Positions 1 through 6,196 of a stretch of 6,196 nt of DNA are shown in pieces. Under the pieces are notes generated by a model. That model ran no database searches. It saw nothing but the letters and a program-made list of their open reading frames with translations, and was not told the origin of the DNA. The stretch is from Deltaproteobacteria bacterium. Its GTDB lineage: Bacteria > Desulfobacterota > Desulfobacteria > Desulfobacterales > SG8-13. The position numbers and the translations under genes were made by a program. How positions within the stretch are numbered: position 1 is the stretch's first letter; each line of letters begins with the position of its first letter. The stretch covers positions 1 to 6,196 of the forward strand of contig DAOVBC010000151.1 of NCBI GenBank assembly GCA_030670715.1, written 5' to 3'.

Positions 1-657
1 ATAGAGGCATTCGGAAATGTGTCTACCCTCCTTCCCGGACAAACGTTTTGTTTGGAATGTTTCATGCCCGGGCTAAAAGATGAAGATCTGCCGGCCTGCG
101 GGGTTGTGGGGGTCCATCCGGCGGTGCTCGGCATCGTCTCCTCGGTACAGGTGTCTGAGGCTGCAAGAGTGATAATGGGGCAGGAGCCGAAATTGTTCAA
201 TAAACTGCTTTATATCGATCTGAGGGAATTTGAATTTAACATCCTGGATATCCCGGCCCTGGACACATGTAAGGTGTGCGGCACAAATCCCCCGGCCCCC
301 CCGGAAGAAATTACAGACAGACTTTTCGAAGAAACATGTGCCCGGGATGGACGCCGCAATTTTATCCTTGCACCCAATCAAAGAGTTAGCATTGAAATAA
401 AAAAGCTGGAGAAATTTATAAAAAAAAGAGGCTTTAAGGTAATAACATCCGGCCGGTTCGGTATTACGTTTCAAAAATCCAAAGAAATCACAGCCTGTAT
501 GTTAATAAGCGGCATAATGAATGCGCAGACTCCCCCGCATGTTGAAGAAGATGATAAAATAAAAGATGAAATCTTTGGTATTTATAAAGCCATACTGGTT
601 GAAGGATTGGGTTTTTCTGAAAAAATATTGCCGGAGGGAGTTATATTACATTGTTAA
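1..657 (+). CDS. ThiF/MoeB/HesA-family E1-like adenylyltransferase, C-terminal part with an extra domain (5' truncated by window)
   Basis: The reading frame is open from base 1 to the TAA at 655-657, so the start and the ATP-binding Rossmann half lie outside the window. A GTG at 19 is not the likely start because family sequence (EAFGNVSTLLPG) runs through it. Numbering visible residues from base 1, CLEC (C17, C20) and CKVC (C90, C93) match the two zinc-binding CxxC pairs of MoeB and ThiF. C33 in PACGVVG sits where MoeB has its E1-type cysteine (TCVEAG), and the following VLGIVSSVQVSEAARVI helix is typical. Such proteins adenylate the C-terminal Gly-Gly of a sulfur carrier (MoaD or ThiS) in the cytoplasm. 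About 125 residues follow the second CxxC, whereas E. coli MoeB ends soon after it; I do not recognise this extension, and it is not an obvious rhodanese. A role in pterin cofactor supply for the nearby oxidoreductase is inferred. The family call is firm, the carrier partner unknown. Confidence 0.85.
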   Translation: MEAFGNVSTLLPGQTFCLECFMPGLKDEDLPACGVVGVHPAVLGIVSSVQVSEAARVIMGQEPKLFNKLLYIDLREFEFNILDIPALDTCKVCGTNPPAPPEEITDRLFEETCARDGRRNFILAPNQRVSIEIKKLEKFIKKRGFKVITSGRFGITFQKSKEITACMLISGIMNAQTPPHVEEDDKIKDEIFGIYKAILVEGLGFSEKILPEGVILHC

Positions 658-1533
658 TTCTGCTTCTATCTTAAAAATAGACTCCAAAATCAGATTTTCT
701 ATCTTTTTCATATCTTGCTGGTGAATGCTTAAAAACTCTTCGGTCCCCTCTTCCCGAACATCCAGAATCTCGTCATATCCATAGCCTGAACCACTGAGTA
801 CGGCAATGTAATCTGCCAGATGCAGAATGAACGCCATCTCATTGCCATTGGATCGTGATGGATTATGGTGATACTTTATGGCCAGCGCTAAGGAATCGGG
901 AAATTTCCATTTTAGGCATATTTCAGATGCAATTTCGGCATGATCAAAACCCAGAACGTGTTTTTCAGCGATCAGAAAAGTTTGATTTTCATTCTCGACG
1001 AACACATCAAAAGCCTCTCGACGATCTAAAACATAAGGATCAAGAATAACTTTACCCATGTCATGAATAAGACCCGCCGTAAGCGCTTCATTTGACAACT
1101 CCGGATTAATTTTTTCCGCGATAATCCTTGAAGCCAACGCGACCGCCAGGGAATGTCTCCACAACTCATCCGAATTGTAACCATAGCCCGGTAGCTTTTT
1201 GCCCATAAGATCTGAGAAGCCGGCCAGCATCGTAAGTTCTCCTAGGGTTTTAAACCCCAATATAACGGCGGCATGCTGGACGGAGGAAACCTTTCCGGTC
1301 ATTCCGTAAAAGGGGGAGTTTGCCATTCTTAAAACTTTGGCGGCCAGTGCCTGGTCAGTTTCAATATACCCTGCTATTTGCTTGGCATCTGAATTGGGAT
1401 CTATCAGAAGCTTTTGAATTTTAAACAAAACCTTCGGCATGGGCGGCAAATCTTTCACTGCCTTTAGAAGTTCCGCTTTTATATCCTGCCGATCCGGGGT
1501 CTCTATTGATTCTTGTTGGGCCTCATCAATCAT
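646..1533 (-). CDS. HDOD-domain signalling protein with intact HD metal-ligand motifs
   Basis: This 295-residue cytoplasmic protein is a single HDOD module (an HD-related output domain found in bacterial signalling proteins). LPPMPKVLFKI (residues 29-39), the ETDQALAAKVLRMANSPFYG block (58-77) and the QHAAVILG helix (87-93) are family hallmarks. Unlike many HDOD proteins it keeps what look like all HD-phosphohydrolase ligands: H127 (WRHS), H157-D158 (IHDMGK), H198 (FDHAE), H222-H223 (YHH) and D241 (LAD). There is no GYP motif, so cyclic-di-GMP hydrolysis of the HD-GYP kind is not supported. No receiver, PAS or GGDEF domain and no membrane segment is visible. The ATG at 1531-1533 is preceded by a weak GAGAG purine stretch about 11 nt upstream. 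The gene appears monocistronic; its 3' end overlaps the convergent ThiF-family gene by 12 bp. HDOD proteins often act in chemotaxis, quorum or stress signalling, but the partner here is unknown. Confidence 0.9.
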   Translation of the reverse strand: MIDEAQQESIETPDRQDIKAELLKAVKDLPPMPKVLFKIQKLLIDPNSDAKQIAGYIETDQALAAKVLRMANSPFYGMTGKVSSVQHAAVILGFKTLGELTMLAGFSDLMGKKLPGYGYNSDELWRHSLAVALASRIIAEKINPELSNEALTAGLIHDMGKVILDPYVLDRREAFDVFVENENQTFLIAEKHVLGFDHAEIASEICLKWKFPDSLALAIKYHHNPSRSNGNEMAFILHLADYIAVLSGSGYGYDEILDVREEGTEEFLSIHQQDMKKIENLILESIFKIEAELTM

Positions 1534-1593
1534 TTTAAGTTTTCTCTCTTTTTTTCAGCAATCAAAATTACTGATTAATCTATGCTAAAATAT

Positions 1594-1628
1594 ACTTTCT
1601 GATTATATTATCGGCCATATACTATAAA
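1594..1628 (-). promoter_or_regulatory. Weak candidate promoter for the HDOD gene
   Basis: On the minus strand a perfect TATAAT lies at 1607-1602, about 70 bases upstream of the HDOD start. The best -35 partner is TTTATA at 1628-1623 (four of six matches to TTGACA), but its 15 bp spacing is short. The surroundings are very AT-rich, so a chance match is quite possible. In the rest of the gap 1534-1764 I saw no gene, clear terminator or operator. Confidence 0.22.
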
Positions 1629-1764
1629 AGCTTAAATATATTTGAAAATATTTGATAGCGATGCACTGCTAATGAGCCCATAAAATCATTAACTTTTGAA
1701 ATGACACCTGAAACCAAGAAATCGACGTAACAGGTTTTCTATTATTGTCGCCCCGCACCTTTAT

Positions 1765-3408
1765 CTACGCCTCTTTGGCGTCTGCGCCGGTCCCTTCACC
1801 GGCCTGGGCGCGAAGAACCTGTTTTTTGTAAAGCCTGTATTTGAAAAATAAGAGGATATTAGGGATCAGCGCTGTGGAAATCCTGAGATATGCATCCACG
1901 TACTCAAACAGCCAGTTTATCCCTTTCATGACCGGGGTCAGAAGGATTGCCGCCAGCCGTGAGATGTGCCGGAATCCGGGCAGGGTTACCGTTTTCTTCG
2001 CCAGCCACAGTCCAGACGGCAGGATGAGCGTCTTTTCCAGCCAGGTATACTTGATGGCGCTCTCAAGGGCTGAAAACACTAAATACAGGGGATCGAAGAA
2101 CATCCCCTCGTGGCGGTAGAGCTTGAGGATGGATAGAATTAACCGGAATGGCGTACGCTGGCCGAACTTGATCTTGTATTTGATCCTGGAGAGCTCCGGG
2201 CCCCGAATCCGTTCCATGCCGGTTCTGATGTCTCCGCTCTTGTCGTAGATCTGGCTGTATAAATAGGAGTCTTGCGGGACGCGCAGTCTGTTGGTAACCA
2301 GGGTGTCAACATTCCACTTGCGCCCGAACATCAGCATCTCCATCATGTCCTGTTCCGTTTCGCCGGGAGAACCCAGTATAAAACTGCAAAACAGCAAAAT
2401 ATTTGAATGTTGCATCAGAAGCATGGCCTTCTCAATGTCCGCGATTTTCTGCCCTTTAGCGTAAAAACGCAGGGTTTTCTCGTTCAACGATTCCACTCCG
2501 AAACTCAAGGCTAAAAGGCCGGACTTCTCCAGCTTTTTCAGCGTCTCCAGATCGCTGTTATTTACATGATCCAGTCTGCCGGTACCTCCGTACAATTTAT
2601 GAACACGGTTTTCGATAAGCAAATCAGCAAGCTCGCCGAGGTTTTCCATGCTCTGGGTCATGTCGTCATCGACCCAGCCGATAATAGGTGCCTCGATCTC
2701 CTTCATTTCGTTATACAGACTGCGGGCCGAGCGACCCTGCCAGCGCCGGTGCCGGCCATCCAGATCCTTGCCGTACTGATAGCAGAATTTGCAACTGTAG
2801 TTGCACCCCACGCCCGCCCTGATGGTGTCCGCCTTGATGCCCACAGCATGGTAGTCGTATTTAGGATTGCGCAGGTGTCGGCGCGGATAAATGTGCTCCG
2901 AAAGGGGATGTATCACCCGCTCGGAGAATACGACATTCCCATCGGTGCGGTAAGCGATATTCTTGACGCCCACAAGGTCCCGGCTCTCGAGCACCTCCAT
3001 GATGGGTGTTTCGGGGTTACCGCGTATGATGAGGTCAATTTGCGGATATAACGCGAACGCCTGGTCAGGTTCGCTAAAACCGGTACCCCCGGCAATGATG
3101 GGGGTGTTCTCCGGGACCTGCTCCAAAATTTCTTCAATCACATTGTACTTCAATTTTACGAAAATGGTGCAATCTTCAAAGTATCCGTATACACATACGA
3201 GATCTGCTTTTTCCAGGTGCTCCCGGATATCCGTCTCGTAACGCATATCCAACAGTTCTGCTTTTCTGCCCGTCTCCACGACACCTGCCTGCAGATATTC
3301 GGCCGCAATGGGTGGCGAAGCAAAGTAGGGGTTGACATAGGTAAACGGATATACGACCACGACGTTGTCGATTTTTTTGTCTTTTTTCTTTTCCAGGAAT
3401 GAAATCAT
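1765..3408 (-). CDS. Radical SAM protein with N-terminal B12-binding-like domain and hydrophobic C-terminal tail
   Basis: The 547-residue protein has the layout of BchE-like cobalamin radical SAM enzymes. Residues about 14-140 form a B12-binding-like Rossmann fold (VVVVYPF, SPPIAAEYLQAG, IIAGGTG, IDLIIRGNPETP). The usual cobalamin His motif DxHxxG is absent; the matching place reads LLDMRYE (52-58). Residues about 195-400 form the radical SAM barrel, with [4Fe-4S] ligands C202, C206 and C209 in GCNYSCKFCY (CxxxCxxC), plus GWVDDD (244-249), SFGVES (302-307) and SFILGSPGET (342-351). The last 110 residues hold hydrophobic stretches (about 437-447, 483-500, 510-522), then a basic, Gly/Ala-rich end; this could attach to membrane or bind a lipid-like substrate, which is inference. 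The ATG at 3408 is the only ATG after an in-frame TAA ten codons upstream. A weak GTGAG may serve as ribosome site. The reaction is unknown; methylation, oxidative cyclisation or another rearrangement are all possible. Confidence 0.85.
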   Translation of the reverse strand: MISFLEKKKDKKIDNVVVVYPFTYVNPYFASPPIAAEYLQAGVVETGRKAELLDMRYETDIREHLEKADLVCVYGYFEDCTIFVKLKYNVIEEILEQVPENTPIIAGGTGFSEPDQAFALYPQIDLIIRGNPETPIMEVLESRDLVGVKNIAYRTDGNVVFSERVIHPLSEHIYPRRHLRNPKYDYHAVGIKADTIRAGVGCNYSCKFCYQYGKDLDGRHRRWQGRSARSLYNEMKEIEAPIIGWVDDDMTQSMENLGELADLLIENRVHKLYGGTGRLDHVNNSDLETLKKLEKSGLLALSFGVESLNEKTLRFYAKGQKIADIEKAMLLMQHSNILLFCSFILGSPGETEQDMMEMLMFGRKWNVDTLVTNRLRVPQDSYLYSQIYDKSGDIRTGMERIRGPELSRIKYKIKFGQRTPFRLILSILKLYRHEGMFFDPLYLVFSALESAIKYTWLEKTLILPSGLWLAKKTVTLPGFRHISRLAAILLTPVMKGINWLFEYVDAYLRISTALIPNILLFFKYRLYKKQVLRAQAGEGTGADAKEA

Positions 3409-3455
3409 CTGATTGAACTCACTTTTCAGGGCTTAAGAAGGCGATGTTCATGGAT

Positions 3456-3491
3456 CTGATCATTATACCCTCGAATAATATGGAAAATGAA
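3456..3491 (-). promoter_or_regulatory. Candidate promoter for the radical SAM gene
   Basis: The minus strand carries a perfect TATAAT at 3467-3462, about 54 bases upstream of the radical SAM start codon. A poor -35 (TTCATT at 3491-3486, three of six matches) stands 18 bp upstream and touches the arm of the inverted repeat at 3489-3543. The position suits a promoter that separates this gene from the oxidoreductase operon, but the -35 is weak, so an activator or a chance match is possible. Confidence 0.33.
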
Positions 3492-3543
3492 TGGATTCTA
3501 TTTTCAAATCTTTTTTTGACAGGATTTAAAATAGAATCCATTC
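3489..3543. repeat. 16 bp perfect inverted repeat (long stem-loop) between two minus-strand genes
   Basis: The left arm 3489-3504 (GAATGGATTCTATTTT) is the exact reverse complement of the right arm 3528-3543. After one bulged C (3505) five more pairs form (3506-3510 with 3523-3527), giving about 21 pairs around a 12-base loop that contains seven Ts. It starts about 46 bases after the thioesterase stop and ends about 80 bases before the radical SAM start. It could act as a transcription terminator or mRNA-stabilising hairpin for the operon. On the minus strand, however, it is followed only by ATTTTCC, and the stem is AT-rich, so it is not a classical intrinsic terminator. An operator or a short mobile inverted repeat is also possible. 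The pairing is read directly; the function is unknown. Confidence 0.8.
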
Positions 3544-3588
3544 CTTAAAACTTCTTTAATTCCTTAGTATATCAATGTCCAGCGTGCT

Positions 3589-3999
3589 TTATTGACATTT
3601 CTCGAGCCGCTGCCTCAGCCAGTCCGGAATTTCAATTTTTTTAAAAGTGTCCATGTCCAGGCAAACCGTCACATTGTGTCCGACAATGCGTGGTTCGGTG
3701 TCGCCTTGTTTAAAAACCCGGTACCCAAACGTAATTGAAGAATTACCGACATTCTGCACCAAAACTTCCACTTCAATATCATCCCCATAACTGAAGGGTT
3801 TACTGAAATCCGATTCCAGGTGCACGGTAGGAAGTCCGATGCGAAACCTTTCTATGACTTCATGATATTCTATATTCAGTTCGTTGATAAAAAATTCTTC
3901 CAGGGCAACATGGAAGTAATGCATAAATCGAGGATAGTATACAATACCGGCTCGATCGATATCACCGAAGCGAATTTTCAATTGTGAGCGAAAGGTCAT
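3589..3999 (-). CDS. 4-hydroxybenzoyl-CoA thioesterase-like hotdog acyl-CoA thioesterase
   Basis: This 136-residue protein has the usual length of a single-hotdog thioesterase. It hydrolyses an acyl- or aroyl-CoA to free acid plus CoA in the cytoplasm. The N-terminal FGDIDRAGIVYYPRF (residues 11-25) matches the catalytic segment of the Pseudomonas 4-hydroxybenzoyl-CoA thioesterase (FGDCDPAGIVWYPNY), and D15 aligns with its catalytic Asp17. The long central helix (HYFHVALEEFF, 27-37) and the strands around SDFSKPFSYGDDIEVEV (63-79) also fit. YbgC-type proteins share this motif, so the substrate may be aromatic or short-chain aliphatic. The ATG overlaps the stop of the upstream oxidoreductase gene as ATGA, which points to translational coupling; GGGGTG just upstream may be a ribosome site. 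It is the last gene of its operon. The enzyme class is firm, the substrate open. Confidence 0.88.
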   Translation of the reverse strand: MTFRSQLKIRFGDIDRAGIVYYPRFMHYFHVALEEFFINELNIEYHEVIERFRIGLPTVHLESDFSKPFSYGDDIEVEVLVQNVGNSSITFGYRVFKQGDTEPRIVGHNVTVCLDMDTFKKIEIPDWLRQRLEKCQ

Positions 4000-5804
4000 C
4001 GGGGCACCCCGTTTTTATCCCAGCCCTTGATTTCGTAATACTCCTTTACCATACGGTCTACAGGGACAACCTGGCCTTTTGACGCGCCTTTTTTCAGGGG
4101 TTCATGGGTAAAGCGCCGGGGCAGCGTGTCCATGCCGGCATCGATGCCGAAGTCGATATTCATCAATCGATCGCGCTCGATGATGCCCCTTAAAGCCGCA
4201 TCGACGGTTTCCGGAGTAAAATTAAGACCTGTCCCGGCAGTTAACAGTTGCGATGCAAAATCAAAATCAATAATATCCATGCTCAGTCCGATGTTTTTGC
4301 ACATCGTCAGGCAGTCTGTGAGCAAGGCCTGGCGTTCGGTATGCTCCACCAAAACGGCTTTTCCCTTATCTGCCAGACGATCGGCGATTTCGCGTATACC
4401 CCAGCGCTGTTCAGCTTCATCAAAGCGCTCGGTAAGTTCAAAAAACGGCTCTGCTCGCAGATGATCTGCGCCTCTGGAGGCAATGGCGTAGGTTAATCCA
4501 AATGCCTTAATCCCCCGGGGATCACCGCAGATAATGTCCAACCCTTTCACCTGCAGAGCATATTCCTCTGTGTTTTTGCCAAATCGACGGGCCAGGCTCA
4601 GGGTACCTTCAGCAAAGGCATCACCAATACCTTCTCGACGAACAATCATATTCAGGAGCTTTTCTACGGTCTCACAATTGCCCCAGGTAAATTCAAGTCC
4701 GTCAAAATCATCTTTGGTCAACAGACCTCGCTGGGCACATTCCATGGCCCATCCAATGGTCTCACCGGAGCTGAGCGAATCCATGCCCATGCGATTCAGA
4801 AAGTGATTCATTTTAAGGGCAAACTCGAGATCATCGTTTCCGATCCTGGAGCTGAAACTGCAAAGGGTTTCATATTCCGGGCCTTCAGATTCGACTTCAT
4901 TTGTTAAATAATAGCGCGAACAATGAAGATTGCAGTTAAAGCAGGATTTATTTTTGACTTTATACTTTTCAGCCAGGGTTTCTCCGCTGATCCGATCGAC
5001 ATAATCACACACGCCTTCCTGAAAATGATTGGTGGGCAAAATCCCGATTCCGTTTAAGGCCTTCATCAGCAATGTTGAACCCATGGCATGGCGCTTGTCA
5101 TATTCCGGGTGGGCCATAATTCTGTTATCCAACTCCTCGCAAAGCTTCCAAAAGCCCGGCGGATCCGCAATAGTTAATCGTCCGGTACCCCGCAGGGCCA
5201 CCGCTTTGAGATGCTTGGACCCGAAAAGACATCCCATACCGGTGCGGCCGCACATCCGGGAGTTGTTGCAGGCCACCGTGGCATACTTTACCAGGTTTTC
5301 ACCGGCCGGCCCGATGGCAGCAACCTGAACGGCATTGTCGTTGAGCTCCTTGCGAATCGCGGTGGTAGTTTGCCAGATATCCTTTCCCCACAAATGACGT
5401 GCATCCCGCAGTTCGACATGATCGTCGGCAATAAATAAATAAACCGGCTGTTCAGATCGTCCGGTCATCACAATCTGATCATAGCCGGCCTGTTTTAATT
5501 CAGGACCAAAAAAGCCACCGGCCGCTGAATCTCCGAGGATTCCGGTTAAGGGCGACTTACCGGAGATGGTCATATAGGCTGAGGTGCTCAAAAGCGTGCC
5601 TGTAAGCGGGCCTACGCCGATAAGCAAAATATTTTCCGGTGAAAGCGGATCGATATCCCGTTTCAATTCGTCATACATACGGGTTGAATTCAAGCCCCGG
5701 CCCCCGATGACGTTAAGCATAAATTTCGGATCTGTTTTTTCACGCGAAATCCGTCCGGAAGCTAAATCTGCTCTAAGAATATTTCCACCGTATGCGTGCA
5801 GCAT
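3996..5804 (-). CDS. Aldehyde:ferredoxin oxidoreductase (tungsten-type AOR family), large catalytic subunit
   Basis: The 602-residue length is typical of the family. The enzyme interconverts an aldehyde and its carboxylic acid, with ferredoxin-type electron transfer, at a tungsto- or molybdo-bispterin centre next to a [4Fe-4S] cluster. The N-terminal domain shows GGRGLNSTRMYDEL (34-47), the DPLSPEN block (52-58), KSPLTG (83-88) and GPELKQAGYD (100-109). A pterin-binding segment NNSRMCGRTGMGCLFGSKHLKA spans 180-201. Cluster ligands C288, C291 and C295 (CxxCxxxC) are present, and the fourth is C502 or C498 in DCLTMCK. GPEYET (308-313) and H448 in SRGADH match known active-site positions of the Pyrococcus enzyme. 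AGGAG lies 8 nt before the ATG and supports the start. The gene begins 1 bp after the polyferredoxin stop and ends in an ATGA overlap with the thioesterase gene. The substrate, and whether W or Mo is used, cannot be read from sequence. It could be an AorB-like subunit; benzoyl-CoA reductase BamB is less likely. Confidence 0.93.
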   Translation of the reverse strand: MLHAYGGNILRADLASGRISREKTDPKFMLNVIGGRGLNSTRMYDELKRDIDPLSPENILLIGVGPLTGTLLSTSAYMTISGKSPLTGILGDSAAGGFFGPELKQAGYDQIVMTGRSEQPVYLFIADDHVELRDARHLWGKDIWQTTTAIRKELNDNAVQVAAIGPAGENLVKYATVACNNSRMCGRTGMGCLFGSKHLKAVALRGTGRLTIADPPGFWKLCEELDNRIMAHPEYDKRHAMGSTLLMKALNGIGILPTNHFQEGVCDYVDRISGETLAEKYKVKNKSCFNCNLHCSRYYLTNEVESEGPEYETLCSFSSRIGNDDLEFALKMNHFLNRMGMDSLSSGETIGWAMECAQRGLLTKDDFDGLEFTWGNCETVEKLLNMIVRREGIGDAFAEGTLSLARRFGKNTEEYALQVKGLDIICGDPRGIKAFGLTYAIASRGADHLRAEPFFELTERFDEAEQRWGIREIADRLADKGKAVLVEHTERQALLTDCLTMCKNIGLSMDIIDFDFASQLLTAGTGLNFTPETVDAALRGIIERDRLMNIDFGIDAGMDTLPRRFTHEPLKKGASKGQVVPVDRMVKEYYEIKGWDKNGVPR

Positions 5805-5805
5805 T

Positions 5806-6196
5806 TTATCCGCTCCTTTCCGAGACCCAATGATCCCTGAGACCGTGAGAGCGGGATATGGTATACCGCAATCGCTTTTCCTCGGGACTTAATCCACGAC
5901 TTTCCTTTTTAAACTCCTTTAAACTCACTGCTGCGGTCACCTCCGGTTCGAAATGGATGGCGTCCATTGTACAGGCTTTGACACAGCGGGGGTCACCGCC
6001 ACAAAGATCGCAGACATAAGGGACTTCTTCAAACAGTTGAATCGCACCGATAGGGCACATGATCTCACAGGTGCCGCAGGCAGTACACAGTGTCGGTGAA
6101 ACGATAATCTGGCCAAGTCGACCGATCTCAATGGCATTTTCCGGGCATTTCGTGCAATAGCGTTCCCGGCAATGCTGGCAGACTACCGGGTAATCA
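5806..6196 (-). CDS. 4Fe-4S polyferredoxin subunit (HycB/AorA-like), partner of AOR, 5' truncated by window
   Basis: The frame is open to the right edge (first full codon 6195-6193), leaving 129 visible residues and the TAA at 5808-5806. An internal ATG at 6060 would cut through a cluster motif and is not the start. Numbering from the edge, three cysteine groups are seen: C6, C9, C14, C17 (CQHCRERYCTKCP); C37, C40, C43, C47 (CTACGTCEIMCP); and C62, C65, C71, C75 (CDLCGGDPRCVKAC). This order is that of HycB/DmsB-type electron-transfer subunits, which usually carry four clusters; the missing CxxCxxC group would be just outside the window. The third group ends in CT rather than CP. A charged tail of about 45 residues (85-129) follows. 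It should pass electrons to or from the AOR cluster, as AorA does in the Aromatoleum enzyme; the pairing rests on the 1 bp gene spacing and is inferred. Confidence 0.88.
   Translation of the reverse strand, partial: DYPVVCQHCRERYCTKCPENAIEIGRLGQIIVSPTLCTACGTCEIMCPIGAIQLFEEVPYVCDLCGGDPRCVKACTMDAIHFEPEVTAAVSLKEFKKESRGLSPEEKRLRYTISRSHGLRDHWVSERSG
5813..5817 (-). promoter_or_regulatory. Strong ribosome binding site for the AOR gene
   Basis: AGGAG on the minus strand lies inside the last codons of the polyferredoxin gene, 8 nt before the AOR ATG. It fixes the AOR start and shows that the two genes are read from one mRNA. Confidence 0.75.

Noticed and set aside
73..474. 133-codon minus-strand open frame opposite the ThiF-family gene
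   Set aside because: The plus-strand frame carries both CxxC pairs and family motifs, while this one resembles nothing and is lost in the antisense of that gene.
1634..1653. Short AT palindromes (AAATATATTT and AAATATTT)
   Set aside because: They are low-complexity and expected in such an AT-rich gap; nothing ties them to a regulator.
1704..1738. Short inverted pairs (ACCTG/CAGGT, AAACC/GGTTT) downstream of the radical SAM gene as a possible terminator
   Set aside because: Stems of five pairs with long loops and no T-run on the minus strand are not enough to support a terminator.
2566..3051. 161-codon open frame on the plus strand
   Set aside because: It is antisense to the radical SAM gene and overlaps its clear CxxxCxxC region. 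Its translation shows no recognisable domain, so it is a shadow frame.
4000..4011. GC-rich palindrome CGGGGCACCCCG followed by five Ts on the plus strand, like a small intrinsic terminator
   Set aside because: It lies inside the end of the AOR gene just before the thioesterase start, the loop would be only 2-4 bases, and no plus-strand gene ends there. The same bases are explained by the AOR C-terminal codons and the thioesterase ribosome site.
5937..6137. 66-codon minus-strand open frame overlapping the polyferredoxin
   Set aside because: It is out of frame with the three cysteine cluster groups, which clearly identify the real frame.

Overview
The window reads like a piece of a strictly anaerobic bacterial chromosome. 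The protein set (a tungsten-type aldehyde:ferredoxin oxidoreductase with a polyferredoxin partner, a cobalamin-type radical SAM protein, an HDOD signalling protein) and the moderate GC content with AT-rich gaps suggest a Desulfobacterota-type organism, such as a sulfate reducer or syntroph. That placement is inferred from gene content and protein style only. No rRNA, tRNA, CRISPR, insertion sequence or phage gene was seen.

Layout. Positions 1-657 (+) hold the C-terminal part of a ThiF/MoeB-type E1-like adenylyltransferase whose start lies left of the window. It converges on, and overlaps by 12 bp, an HDOD-domain gene (646-1533, -). A gap of about 230 bp that is AT-rich for most of its length (1534-1764) follows, with only a weak promoter candidate. 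Then come a radical SAM protein of the B12-binding-domain type (1765-3408, -) and a 180 bp gap with a striking 16 bp perfect inverted repeat and a possible promoter. From 3589 to the right edge is one tightly packed minus-strand operon. In transcription order it reads polyferredoxin (partial, 5806-6196), aldehyde:ferredoxin oxidoreductase (3996-5804) and 4-hydroxybenzoyl-CoA-thioesterase-like hotdog protein (3589-3999). Its gene junctions are a 1 bp gap and an ATGA stop/start overlap.

How the genes may work together. The oxidoreductase interconverts an aldehyde and a carboxylic acid at a tungsto- (or molybdo-) bispterin centre. The polyferredoxin should carry the electrons. The coupled thioesterase would release a free acid from an acyl- or aroyl-CoA, so the operon may link a CoA thioester pool, a free acid and an aldehyde. 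The ThiF/MoeB homologue could activate a MoaD/ThiS-like sulfur carrier for the pterin cofactor, as MoeB does in molybdopterin synthesis. It is on the other strand about 3 kb away, so that link is only a hypothesis. The HDOD and radical SAM genes have no evident metabolic tie to the operon.
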